Assembly: GCF_003148475.1 (NCBI RefSeq)
Contig: NZ_QGGG01000005.1
Span: 246,497-310,496 of the forward strand
Direction of reading: 5' to 3'
Source of the DNA: Pseudaminobacter salicylatoxidans
Lineage (GTDB): Bacteria; Pseudomonadota; Alphaproteobacteria; Rhizobiales; Rhizobiaceae
Length of the DNA stretch: 64,000 nucleotides
The notes under the pieces were generated by a model. The model saw only the letters and a program-made list of their open reading frames with translations. It was not told the DNA's origin and made no database searches. This document shows positions 9,390-17,948 of this stretch, piece by piece. Both the position numbers and the translations under genes were made by a program. How positions within the stretch are numbered: position 1 is the first letter of the stretch; the number at the start of each line of letters is the position of its first letter.

Positions 9390-11225
9390 TTGAGCCCCAT
9401 AGCCTATACCGCCACCATCATTGCCGTTGCCGTCGTGCTGTTCGTCTGGAACAGGTTTCCGGTCGTCCTCGTGGCGATGGGCGTCGCTCTGGCGCTCTGG
9501 GCCACGGGCGTCCTGACGCTTGACCAGTCGCTCGGCGGCTTCGGCGACCCAGCCGTCATCTTCATCGCCTCGCTGTTCGTCGTCAGTTCCGGGCTCGAGG
9601 TCACAGGGGTAACCGCCTGGGCCGGCCAGTTGCTAATCCGCGGGGCGGGGGAAGAAAGCCGGACGCGGCTTTTGTTGCTGACCATGCTCCTTGTTTCGCT
9701 GCTCACAGCGCTGATCAGCGTCAACGGCGCGGTTGCGGCATTGCTGCCTGTGGTGGTCGTCATCGCGGTCCGGCTCAAGCGCAACTCATCGCAGCTCCTG
9801 ATGCCGCTGGTCTTTGCCGCGCATGCCGGCTCCATGCTGGCCCTGACCGGAACGCCGGTAAACGTGCTGGTGTCGGAAGCCGCCAGCGATGCAGGTGTCG
9901 GCGCCTTCGGATTCTTCGAGTTCGCGCTGGTCGGTGTGCCGCTGCTTGCCGGTACGATGGCCATCATTGTCCTCTTCGGAAGGCAGCTCCTGCCCGAGCG
10001 CAACGGCGCAACGATGCCGGCCGATTTCAGCCGCCATGCCAAGACGTTGGTTGAGCAGTACGGCCTAGCCGGCGGCATCTACCAGCTGCGTATCCGTGCG
10101 ACGTCGCCCTATGTCGGTCTGGCGGCATCGTCGATCAGCCTGGCCGAATATCCGGGCCTGCAGCTCGTGGCCGTGCAGGACGGCGAAACGGCGGGCCCGA
10201 TCCGCCGGCCCCTGTTGGCGGAAGGCGACCACCTGCTGCTGCGCGGCGATGCCGAAACAACCGCTTCATTGGCCGCCACGATGCATCTCGCATTTCGCGA
10301 GCAGGCAGAGCCCGGGCAGGGCGAGGAGACATTGTTCAACCGTCATTCCGGCCTCGCCGAGGTCGTTATCCCACCGCGTTCGGGCCTGATCGGCCAAAAG
10401 GTCTTTCCGAGCATGGTTACCGACAGTGGTGACCTGATCATCCTGGCCGTCCAGCGCGGCGGTGCCGAGATCGCCGCCGCCAGTGCCGCCGGGGATGCCG
10501 GGGGCATCACGTTGCAGGCGGGAGATACCATGCTGCTGCAAGGCACATGGAAGGCGCTGGATATCCACCTGGACGATCCGGACGTGCTGGTCGTCAGCTC
10601 GCCCGAACTGGTGCGTCGCCAGGCGGTGCCGATGGGCCCCGGCGCCCGGCAGGCGATCGTCATCCTGCTCGCCATGGTCTTCTTGCTCGCCACCGGCATC
10701 GTCCCGCCCGCCGTGGCCGGCCTGCTGGCTGCCGCCGCGATCATCCTGTCGGGAATCATGAATGTCGAGCAATCCTATCGTGCGATCAGCTGGACGACGG
10801 TAATCCTGGTCGGCGCGATGATGCCGCTGTCCACGGCCATGATGGAGACCGGGGCGGCCAGGCTGATGGCCGAATACCTCGTCTACATGGTTGGAGACGC
10901 TGGTCCGATGGCGCTGCTGGCGGGACTGTTCCTGCTTACCGCCATCATGGGACAGCTCATCAGCAATACGGCGACAGCGCTGATCGTCATTCCGATCGGC
11001 GTGGCAGCGGCAACGACGATGGGCATCTCGCCGCGTCCCGTACTCATGAGCACGGCGGTAGCGGCCGCTGGCGCGTTCCTGACCCCCATCGCCACACCGA
11101 CGAACCTGATGGTGATGGGGCCTGGTGGCTATGCCTTCAGCGACTACTGGAAGCTCGGACTGCCGCTGCTGATCTGGTTCTTCGTTGTATCGGTTTTCAT
11201 CGTGCCGTTGATCTGGCGTTTCTGA
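9390..11225 (+). CDS. SLC13-type permease with two TrkA-C (RCK_C) domains
   Basis: 611 residues. N-terminal membrane half (about 1-200), two soluble regulatory TrkA-C domains around residues 210-300 and 310-400 (the second with IPPRSGLIGQKVFP), then the second membrane half from about 425. SLC13-family features are GTPVNVLVSEAA in the first half and the repeat-related TPIATPTNLMVMGPGGY near the end. Such proteins are usually sodium-coupled anion (sulfate, dicarboxylate) importers. TTG start at 9390 with GAGGA about ten bases before it. Separated from the peptidase by 173 bases, so it may be its own transcript. Confidence 0.85.
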   Translation: MSPIAYTATIIAVAVVLFVWNRFPVVLVAMGVALALWATGVLTLDQSLGGFGDPAVIFIASLFVVSSGLEVTGVTAWAGQLLIRGAGEESRTRLLLLTMLLVSLLTALISVNGAVAALLPVVVVIAVRLKRNSSQLLMPLVFAAHAGSMLALTGTPVNVLVSEAASDAGVGAFGFFEFALVGVPLLAGTMAIIVLFGRQLLPERNGATMPADFSRHAKTLVEQYGLAGGIYQLRIRATSPYVGLAASSISLAEYPGLQLVAVQDGETAGPIRRPLLAEGDHLLLRGDAETTASLAATMHLAFREQAEPGQGEETLFNRHSGLAEVVIPPRSGLIGQKVFPSMVTDSGDLIILAVQRGGAEIAAASAAGDAGGITLQAGDTMLLQGTWKALDIHLDDPDVLVVSSPELVRRQAVPMGPGARQAIVILLAMVFLLATGIVPPAVAGLLAAAAIILSGIMNVEQSYRAISWTTVILVGAMMPLSTAMMETGAARLMAEYLVYMVGDAGPMALLAGLFLLTAIMGQLISNTATALIVIPIGVAAATTMGISPRPVLMSTAVAAAGAFLTPIATPTNLMVMGPGGYAFSDYWKLGLPLLIWFFVVSVFIVPLIWRF

Positions 11226-11241
11226 CAGCGACCGCCGGACC

Positions 11242-11655
11242 ATGGTGCCGCTGGGACTGATTGGCGTCGTGCTGATCATGCTGGTGACGAACACGCCTGT
11301 CGGCTTCATCGCGGTGCACGGCATGATCGCGCGAAACTCCGTCGTGCAGATCGACCAGATCGACACGAGAATGGAGCAAACGGGTAAGTCCTGGCAGGTC
11401 GTCATCGACGTCACCGCCGCGCGTGTCCGGCCGGTGTTCCTGACGGTGGGGTCGATCATCCTCGGCATGCTGCCGATCATGCGCGATCCGTTCTGGGCGC
11501 CGCTGGCATTCACGGTCATTGGCGGCCTGGTGGTTGCCGCGGCTCTGACGCTGATCTTCCTGCTGGCACTCTATGTATTGTGGTTCCGCATTCCTCCCGG
11601 CCACGCCAGCGTTCCGTCGAAGCTCTCGCTTGCCGAACCTGCTATGACTGGCTGA
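11242..11655 (+). pseudogene. Remnant of an RND-type efflux pump (C-terminal end)
   Basis: 137 residues matching the last membrane helices of AcrB/CzcA-like pumps (full length about 1000). Recognisable pieces are PLGLIGVVL, MIARNSVVQIDQID, RVRPVFLTVGSIILGMLPI and the final helix with LYVLWFRIPP. The segment between GFIAV and MIARNSV is shorter than in intact pumps, where about eight more residues are expected, so there is an internal deletion as well as loss of the whole N-terminal part. It begins 16 bases after the SLC13 gene. Confidence 0.7.
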
Positions 11656-11874
11656 GCGGTGGCGAGGTTTTGCTGCCTTATGGAAAGCGTACTCCCCGGG
11701 CGCGTTGCTCTGCCCGCGGGACGTGGGCGGACAATGCTGGCCATCGCCGCCCAGCATGAAACGCAGTGCGTAGCTACGGGACGCACCGCTAATCCCTTCC
11801 ACACGTTCTGCGCGTTATAGTTTGCGTTCGCAACGCACTGCGTTTGTTCACTCGATTACAAACCGGAGCCCGTC

Positions 11875-12378
11875 ATGTCTGATCTGATCGTCATCGTGTA
11901 TCCTACGGAAGCCAAGGCCGAGGAGGTACGGGAACGCCTGTTCGATCTGCAGAAACAATACCTTATCAAGATCAGCGACGCGGTCATCGCAACCAAGAAT
12001 GAAGCTGGCAAGATCAAGCTGAACCAATTGCTCAACACCACCGTGGCGGGAGCCGTGTCGGGCAGCTTCTGGGGGCTGTTGATTGGCGTGCTCTTTCTCA
12101 ATCCGCTGCTCGGCGTTGCCGTCGGCACCGCCTCGGGCGCGCTTGGCGGAGCACTGAGCGATTTCGGTATCAACGATGCCTTCATGAAGGAGCTTTCGGG
12201 CAGCCTTCAACCCGACAACGCCGCACTTTTCGTGCTGGTGCAGGAAATGACCGCCGACAAGGTGCTAAAGGAAATTTCCGGCTTTGGTGGCGTGGTGCTC
12301 AAGACCTCGCTCGATGAGACCAAGGAGCAGGTTCTGCGTGAAGCCTTGCAGAAGGCATCGGCCACCGCGGCAAGCTGA
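11875..12378 (+). CDS. DUF1269-family protein
   Basis: 167 residues. The start MSDLIVIVYPTEAKAEEV, the glycine-rich hydrophobic middle (GAVSGSFWGLLIGVLFLNP, about residues 60-80, then GTASGALGGALSDFGI) and the C-terminal LFVLVQEMTADKVLKEI fit the DUF1269 family. The middle could insert in or lie on the membrane. Function of the family is not known. Single gene with its own upstream region. Confidence 0.82.
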   Translation: MSDLIVIVYPTEAKAEEVRERLFDLQKQYLIKISDAVIATKNEAGKIKLNQLLNTTVAGAVSGSFWGLLIGVLFLNPLLGVAVGTASGALGGALSDFGINDAFMKELSGSLQPDNAALFVLVQEMTADKVLKEISGFGGVVLKTSLDETKEQVLREALQKASATAAS

Positions 12379-12469
12379 ATGCGGGTTGGCGCGGGTAGCC
12401 GACGCGGGCGGCCACCGGTCGCGGAGCACGCGAGGCTCCCGAGATCAGGATTCAAAGGGATCGACTGTC

Positions 12470-12841
12470 ATGAGCAGCCTTCGCGTCAAACCAGCAGCCT
12501 TGCTGTTGATGGTCGCAGGCATCTTGTCTGCCTGTGTTCCCCCGCCACCCGGTCCCGGTCCGGCCCCCTCGCGTCCGCAGATGTGCAGCTTCGAATATGC
12601 GCCGGTATGCGGACAGCGCGCAGACCGTACGCGCACCTTCTCCAACGCATGCCTGGCGCGTGCCGATGGCTTCCGCGTCATTCACAGCGGCCAGTGCCGT
12701 CCGATCAGGCCGCAGCCTGCCTGCACGATGGTATACGCACCTGTCTGCGCGGTGAGGGGAAGCCGGTGGCGCACATTCTCCAACAGCTGTCTCGCCCGTT
12801 CCGACGGGTTCCGCATCGTGCATCAGGGGCGCTGCCGCTGA
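12470..12841 (+). CDS. Lipoprotein with two Kazal-like domains
   Basis: 123 residues. A lipoprotein signal ends in GILSACVPPPP (modified Cys about residue 22), followed by a proline-rich linker. Two tandem Kazal-like units follow: CSFEYAPVCGQ with NACLARADGFRVIHSGQC, and CTMVYAPVCAV with NSCLARSDGFRIVHQGRC. Each has the cysteine spacing and final C of Kazal serine-protease inhibitors. Likely envelope-anchored. Units are about 60 percent identical to each other, so they arose by internal duplication. Confidence 0.8.
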   Translation: MSSLRVKPAALLLMVAGILSACVPPPPGPGPAPSRPQMCSFEYAPVCGQRADRTRTFSNACLARADGFRVIHSGQCRPIRPQPACTMVYAPVCAVRGSRWRTFSNSCLARSDGFRIVHQGRCR

Positions 12842-13152
12842 ACTGACGGATGGTGGCCGGATGATGCGGCGTATCAGGAGTTCAAGGGCAGGGGCGGGCA
12901 ACAGAGCGCGTGTTCTGCCCTGGGGTGAGGGATTTCTTGTGCAAGCGATCCTTGCCTGCGCTTCCGTAGATGTCGTTTGAATCAGATGGGATGGTAGTCT
13001 GGTCGCTGGATGCCACATCTTTGGTAAACCACCCTAAACCATCCTTGAAAATCGCCTTTTCGAATCCTGTGATCTTCTGCTAGTCTACAGCTCGATTTGA
13101 GCAATCTGGGCGGTATTGCAAAGGGGTGGGCTTACTTTCTGGGGAAGGAAGT
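12842..13152. other. Intergenic region before the AraC gene
   Basis: 311 bases, AT-richer toward the 3' end (around 13020-13100). It should contain the AraC-gene promoter. GGGGAAGGAAG precedes the ATG at 13153. No other feature is visible. Confidence 0.35.
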
Positions 13153-14289
13153 ATGAGCATCGAGGCATCAGCTTTCGATCTTAGCGGGCAGTCTTCCGGT
13201 GCGCCATCCAACCTTCCAGGCGCGTCGGACTCCACACGAAATGCAGCGAGGCGGACCAGACAGCAACTTCACGGCTTCGGGTTCTCGACATCGAAACTGC
13301 CGCTTGGCAACCAGTTTTCCTGGTGGCGGGACAATTTTGCGCCCATGCTTTCGCTCTATGAGCCTGACGGCTCGGAGCACGGCTTTGACGGCGAGCAGGT
13401 CATCTGGGATCTTGGTTGCCTTGGCTTTTCGAGGATACGCACGGCCGGGCTTCGGTTCGCCAACCCGCCAAGGCATGTTCGCCGCGATCCGCTCGACCAT
13501 TGGGTGATGACGCTGCTGCTCGATGGTCGTTCACGTACGGTGACGCCGACCAAGGTGCTCGATTGTAATGCCGGGCTGGTGCAACTGCACCCGCTCGGCC
13601 GGTCCTTCGAGGGCGAAGTTACCGACAGCGAAATGCTGATCCTGATCGTGCCCCGCGATTTTTGCCGCGATGCGGTAGGCAAGCTGGACGCCGCCGAATT
13701 CACCGCGCTCGATTCAGGGATGGGTCGGCTTTTTGCGGATTTCATGATCGGATTGGCGACGAGCCTGCCTGCGCTGAGCGCGGGAGACCTGTGGGGATTG
13801 GCCTCCGCGACCAAGGCGATGATCACCGCCTGCGTTGCGCCCACCGTCGACCATCTTGACGCTGCGCACGATCCCATTGGCACGGTGTTGCTCGAAAGAG
13901 CGCGCCGGTTCGTGTCGGCCAATCTCTACGATCCTGATCTCGATGCCGAAATGTTGCGGCGGGCGCTCGGCATCTCGCGTACGCGGCTCTACCGCTTGTT
14001 CGAGCCCTCAGGCGGGGTGGTGAACTACATCCAGCACCGTCGCCTGGTAGACGCCCATGCGGCGCTGGCCAATCAAAGCGATGGGCGACGGATTCTCGAC
14101 ATCGCCGAAGAGCGGGGCTTCAGCGATGGGTCCGACTTCAGTCGCGCCTTCAAACGAAAGTTCGGCTACAGCCCCAGCGAGGTCAGGATGCGTGGTCTGG
14201 GCGAGGGCAGTGTCAAACTCCATGCCGAGATCGAGGAGCTCGATCCATCCAGACGTTGGGGTACACTGCTGCGCCGGCTTCAAGGCTGA
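13153..14289 (+). CDS. AraC-family transcriptional regulator
   Basis: 378 residues. The N-terminal part (about 40-220) fits the AraC_binding_2-like sensor domain, and the C-terminal 100 residues carry the two helix-turn-helix units: LDAEMLRRALGISRTRLYRLF and the second with ILDIAEERGFSDGSDFSRAFK followed by KFGYSPSEVR. ATG at 13153 has AAGGAAG directly upstream; an in-frame ATG at 13126 lacks a ribosome site. It points toward the autotransporter gene, from which it is now separated by an insertion element, so it may originally have controlled that promoter. Confidence 0.88.
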   Translation: MSIEASAFDLSGQSSGAPSNLPGASDSTRNAARRTRQQLHGFGFSTSKLPLGNQFSWWRDNFAPMLSLYEPDGSEHGFDGEQVIWDLGCLGFSRIRTAGLRFANPPRHVRRDPLDHWVMTLLLDGRSRTVTPTKVLDCNAGLVQLHPLGRSFEGEVTDSEMLILIVPRDFCRDAVGKLDAAEFTALDSGMGRLFADFMIGLATSLPALSAGDLWGLASATKAMITACVAPTVDHLDAAHDPIGTVLLERARRFVSANLYDPDLDAEMLRRALGISRTRLYRLFEPSGGVVNYIQHRRLVDAHAALANQSDGRRILDIAEERGFSDGSDFSRAFKRKFGYSPSEVRMRGLGEGSVKLHAEIEELDPSRRWGTLLRRLQG

Positions 14290-14382
14290 CCGATGCATGT
14301 TTCCGACGAGAACGAGCAGAGCTGGCGCAATAGCGCGGCGCCTGATTAAGGCGGTTTAAGCACAGCGGTCGCTTCCTCACCT

Positions 14383-14409
14383 TGCCCTGCTGCCGGTTTT
14401 TCGGACACC
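14383..14409. repeat. Left terminal inverted repeat of the IS3 element
   Basis: Begins TGCCCTGCTGCCGG and ends GGACACC. It pairs with the right repeat at 17848-17874 with four mismatches (position 3 and positions 18-20). The preceding CCT is the left copy of the target duplication. Confidence 0.88.
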
Positions 14410-14902
14410 AGGTTAAGCTAACATAGCTTTCTCCCTCGAACTCGACGGGGCTCATATAGCCCAGTGTCGAGTGCCGTCGCCGGGGATTGTAGAAGCGCTC
14501 GATGTAATCGAACACATCGGCCCTGGCGTCATCCCTCGTCCTGTAGACCTTGCGAGCTGTCCGCTCGGTTTCAGTGACGAGAAGAAGCTCTCCATCGCAG
14601 CATTGTCCCAGACGTTGCCCGACCGGCTCATCGCGCAGGTGATGCCGTGATCGGCCATCAGGCGCTGGAACTGTTCGCTCGTATATTGGCTGCCCTGGTC
14701 GCTGTGATGCAGCAGGCTGTCGGGTCGACCTCTCCTCCAGATCGCCATGATGAGAGCGTCGGTGACGAGCTGTGCCGCCATCTCCACCTTCATCGCCCAG
14801 CCGACAACACGCCTGGAGAACAGGTCGACGACGGCGGCAACGTAGAGCCAACCTTCGGCGGTCCAGAGTGGAGTAAGAAGCGCTGCTGCGCTTCTCCTCC
14901 CC

Positions 14903-14936
14903 GAACCGTACGTGCACCTTTCAGCGCATACGGCTC
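14903..14936 (-). ncRNA. Group II intron ribozyme domain V
   Basis: On the minus strand this reads GAGCCGTATGCGCTGAAAGG followed by TGCACGTACGGTTC, a 34-nt hairpin with the GAGCCGUAUG/CGUACGGUUC stem and the GAAA loop region typical of catalytic domain V. It is followed by a domain VI-like hairpin (14868-14900, arms AGAAGCGC and GCGCTTCT) whose likely branch-point A is at 14874, seven bases from the 3' splice site. Confidence 0.88.
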
Positions 14937-15107
14937 TCCATTCAAGCTTGGCCCATGGCCATAGCAACATCATGATATCGCGATGTGACGGTGCTGCGAG
15001 TTTCGCTCCGGAAGATGTATGGATTGATCTCCGGATTCCGCCACCGGAACTGCGCCTTCGGACTTGAGACCAGCCGGCGCAGTGCCTTTCCGACACGGTG
15101 CCCACGT

Positions 15108-16469
15108 TCACTCGTCCCGTAGACAAGCCAGGTTTTCGCCTTGCCGACGCTCCGACGCTCGATACCAGCTCCGCATCAAAGGCTTGATGCGTGACCGATA
15201 TTTCCGCGCCAGCCAGTGCGCCAGTTTCCAGAACACGACATGGTCGATGTGCCGGAAGGTGCGTGCTGTGAAGTCGGTGAACTTGTAGAAGGCCGCCCAT
15301 CCCACCAGTTGACGGTTCAGGCGGTCCACCATGTCGACCTTGCCAACATCATGATTGCCGGAAAGGGTCTCGGTCAGTTTGCGAACAAACGCCCTGGCCT
15401 TTTCCTTGGGTATCGTCGTAACGACGGACATGTGCCCGTTCGACCCTCGCTTGCGAATGATCCGATGCCCCAGAAAGACGAACCCGTCATCGACGTGGGT
15501 GATATGGGTTTTATCCATATTCAACGTCAGCTTCAGGCGGTCTTCCAGAAAGGCCCGGCATTCCCCGCGGATTTCCTCGGCATGTGACTTCGTCCCTTTG
15601 ACGATGACGACGAAGTCATCGGCGTAGCGACAATAGGCAATCGCAGGTTTCCATTGCCGGTTCTCTCGAACCGTTATGGGGCGTCCCTGCTGAATGCCGA
15701 AGTTCCATGCCCAGCGATCCTTGCGGGCTTTCCGGTTCAGGTGTTTCGCCTCCAGCCAAGCATCAAACTCATGGAGCATGATGTTGGACAGGAGCGGCGA
15801 CAACACACCGCCTTGCGGAACACCCTCGCTGGAGGCCGAGAACAGACCACGATCAATGTGGCCCGCCTTCAGGATTCGCCAGAGAAGATCGACAAACCGT
15901 CCGTCCCGCACCCGCCGCCGTACGCATTGCAAAAGCAGCCGGTGATGAACGGTGTCGAAGTAGCTCGCCAGATCACCTTCGATGATCCAGCGTCCCTTCG
16001 TGCCACCGCCATCTTGCAACTGTATCTTCACGGTGCGAACAGCGTGGTGCACGCTGCGTTCCGGCCGGAAGCCGTAGGATAAGCGATGAAAGTCGCTCTC
16101 CCAGATAGGCTCCATGGCCATCAGCATGGCGCGCTGGACGATGCGGTCTGTCAGGGTCGGTATACCCAGTGGTCGTAGCTTGCCATTGGCTTTCGGGATA
16201 TAGATCCGCTTGACCGGCTTCGGGCGATAGGTGCCTTTCAGCAGGTTTGTCCGCAAGTCGTCCAGATGGCGACCCAGTCCGGCCTGCATCCGTCGCTTAT
16301 CTATTCCGTCAATGCCCGGTGTCCGTGCGCCACTCGACGCCAGAACGATCCGAGCGGCCTCGGCGAGCCATTCCCGGTCAGCAATGAGCCGAAGAAGACG
16401 ATCAAACCGACGGGTCGTATCGCATTCGGCCCACGTTGCGAGCTTGTGCTGCATTTCGCTGATTATCAA
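15108..16469 (-). CDS. ltrA: Group II intron reverse transcriptase/maturase
   Basis: 453 residues. RT blocks are in order: GKLRPLGIPTLTDRIVQRA near residue 100, YGFRPERSVHHAV, the GDLASYFDTVHH block 3, GVPQGGVLSPLLSNI block 4, and the catalytic YCRYADDFVV near residue 285. The maturase (X) domain follows with HIDHVVFWKLAHWLARKY. No HNH endonuclease domain is seen, so it is an En-minus type. It would help the intron RNA splice and reverse-splice. Intact frame, so intron mobility may persist even though the host IS is broken. Confidence 0.93.
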   Translation of the reverse strand: MIISEMQHKLATWAECDTTRRFDRLLRLIADREWLAEAARIVLASSGARTPGIDGIDKRRMQAGLGRHLDDLRTNLLKGTYRPKPVKRIYIPKANGKLRPLGIPTLTDRIVQRAMLMAMEPIWESDFHRLSYGFRPERSVHHAVRTVKIQLQDGGGTKGRWIIEGDLASYFDTVHHRLLLQCVRRRVRDGRFVDLLWRILKAGHIDRGLFSASSEGVPQGGVLSPLLSNIMLHEFDAWLEAKHLNRKARKDRWAWNFGIQQGRPITVRENRQWKPAIAYCRYADDFVVIVKGTKSHAEEIRGECRAFLEDRLKLTLNMDKTHITHVDDGFVFLGHRIIRKRGSNGHMSVVTTIPKEKARAFVRKLTETLSGNHDVGKVDMVDRLNRQLVGWAAFYKFTDFTARTFRHIDHVVFWKLAHWLARKYRSRIKPLMRSWYRASERRQGENLACLRDE

Positions 16470-17522
16470 AGGTCTTCACCTCGTGTGGTCAGATAATTTG
16501 CACTCCAAGCAGATTGAACTGTTCCCCTTCGCCATGTGGCAGGCTTTCCCTGCCGCGGACTACTACGGGAACTCCGCCAGCATGATGGACATCAGGGTCA
16601 ACTCCCTTGCGACGCAGAACATCGTGGGCATTCCATCATGCCTTCCCTCGTTCATATGCTGGACATTCCACGCACTGGGGAGGTTGCCGGTCGCAGTCCT
16701 TATCCTTGCGTCCCGCAAGTCGATGCCGCTGCCATGGTCTGACTGTGTTCTCCCATGGCTCCCTGCAGGCGGCCTACATGTACGCCCACATTCGGATGCC
16801 GCCGTCATACGTCTCCGGCGACAACATCAGCATTTCGCCTGTTAAGCCGTGTAGGCGAAGGCGACATTTCAGCCCTCGGATGCGGATTAACCGGTTCGTG
16901 TTCCTCAACCTTCCAGTGCTACAGCCTCGGGAACCATCTCGGCGTAACGGCTTCGCCTCAATCCCCTTTACCTGCGGGCTACGTCATCCTGCCAGTTGAC
17001 GGCAGGTCACCGCCGCTTGGGCTCATGCCCCCTCACAGCAGGGAGCAGGCATTCTTCAAGTCCTCCTTTCTCAATGCATTCCAGTCATATGCACCCCGGA
17101 CCCTCCGGGACGAGGCGCACTGTAAGTGAAGTCGGCGATCCACTTCTGGTTCGGAGCCGCGGCCTCGAAAGCGCGATCAAGGAGATTGTCCGACACTGCC
17201 GCTCGCTCGCCGGTGTCTTTCGGCAGCCCACGGCGGCGCGGCCGGGCACGCAGCCCGTTCTGACGCATGAGCCTCTCGATCCGATGCAAACCGCAGGACA
17301 GCCCTTCGGCCAGCACATCGTGCCAGACGCGACGGGCACCATAGGTTCGGTCGCTGCTCTTGAAGCTGCGATCGATCGCCGTCACCAGCACCTCGTCGTG
17401 CCGGGAGCGCGTGCTGGGGCTGCGTTTGAGCCAGGCATGGAAGCCCGAGCGAGACACATCGAGCGCACTGCAAAGCCATGCCACCGGCCAGATGTTCCGG
17501 TGCTTCGCGATAAAAGCGAACC

Positions 17523-17813
17523 TCATATCGCTTCCCTCGCGAAGTAGGCTGCGGCCTTTTTTAGGATGTCGCGCTCCGCCTTCAGCTTCGCCACTTCCTT
17601 GCGCAGCCGGTCAATCTCCTGCTGCTCCGGCTTCATCTGGCCATGGCCGGGAAACGCATGCTGCGGATCCATCGACAGATCGCGCACCCATTTGCGCAGC
17701 ACATTCTCGTAGAGATCAAGGTCACGAGCCGCCTGGGCCACTGCAACGCCTCGTTCCTTCACCAGTCTCACCGCCTCAAGCTTGAACTCGCGGCTGAACT
17801 TCCTTCTCTGCAT
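17523..17813 (-). CDS. IS3-family transposase OrfA
   Basis: 96 residues with an N-terminal helix-turn-helix (RKFSREFKLEAVRLVKERGV, AQAARDL) and a C-terminal leucine-zipper-like coiled coil (EIDRLRKEVAKLKAERDILKK). It binds the IS ends. A slippery A-AAA-AAG run (17556-17562, minus strand) lies 30-40 bases before its stop, as expected for the programmed -1 frameshift that makes the OrfAB fusion. Its stop overlaps the orfB start (ATGA). It looks intact. Confidence 0.88.
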   Translation of the reverse strand: MQRRKFSREFKLEAVRLVKERGVAVAQAARDLDLYENVLRKWVRDLSMDPQHAFPGHGQMKPEQQEIDRLRKEVAKLKAERDILKKAAAYFAREAI

Positions 17814-17847
17814 TCCAACTCTCCAGTTCCGTTAAACACCTTATCTC

Positions 17848-17874
17848 GGTGTCCACGAAACCGGCAGCAGGCCA
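17848..17874. repeat. Right terminal inverted repeat of the IS3 element
   Basis: Read on the minus strand it begins TGGCCTGCTGCCGG and ends GGACACC, matching the left end at 23 of 27 positions. It is followed by CCT (17875-17877), the right copy of the target duplication. Confidence 0.88.
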
Positions 17875-17916
17875 CCTTGTTGCAATCTGCGATTGCTAAG
17901 AGAATGGAGATTTTCT

Positions 17917-17937
17917 ATGAGCCTAGGTGTCGCATAG
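17917..17937 (+). other. Tiny leader frame (MSLGVA) before the autotransporter
   Basis: ATG at 17917 preceded by TGGAGA at suitable distance and stopped by TAG at 17935-17937, whose next bases GGGGGGAATGAC form the ribosome site of the autotransporter gene at 17949. It could be a short leader peptide or chance. Confidence 0.2.
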
Positions 17938-17948
17938 GGGGGAATGAC

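Larger units (their letters stand above)
14868..17120 (-). mobile_element. Group II intron inside the IS3 transposase gene
   Basis: 2253 bp in the same orientation as its host gene. The 5' end is GTGCGCC at 17120, the standard GUGYG start; the 3' end is AC at 14869-14868, the standard AY. A 34-nt domain V and a domain VI hairpin precede the 3' end. The reverse transcriptase/maturase is coded in domain IV, and 16470-17120 would be ribozyme domains I-III. Exon bases around the site (CTTACA | TCTGGA) rebuild an intact transposase codon after splicing. Insertion is into a coding region, unlike the class C introns that target terminators. Confidence 0.9.
14383..17526 (-). pseudogene. IS3-family transposase OrfB, split by the intron and frameshifted
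   Basis: Exon 1 runs from 17526 to 17121 and holds the HTH_21 region (DRTYGARRVWHDVLAEGL) and the first catalytic Asp in KWIADFTY. Exon 2 resumes at 14867 with WTAEGWLYVAAVVDLFSRRV, the second Asp in LLHHSDQGSQYTSEQF and the Glu in NAAMESFFSSLK. Precise intron removal would join codon A|TC and restore DFTYIWTAEGW. Just after the Glu, the run TTT at 14569-14571 is one base short: the frame that continues the protein (TERTARKVYRTRDDARADVF) is displaced by one. So even after splicing the gene would be broken unless this is a sequencing error. Confidence 0.82.
14383..17874 (-). mobile_element. IS3-family insertion sequence, interrupted by a group II intron
   Basis: The ends are a 27-bp imperfect inverted repeat (23 of 27 matches) at 14383-14409 and 17848-17874, each starting TG and sharing CCTGCTGCCGGTTT and GGACACC. 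A 3-bp target duplication CCT flanks it (14380-14382 and 17875-17877), typical of IS3-family transposition. Without the 2253-bp intron the element is 1239 bp. It codes orfA and orfB on the minus strand. It sits between an AraC regulator gene and an autotransporter gene, about 75 bp before the latter's start. The element is probably dead because orfB carries a frameshift. Confidence 0.9.
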
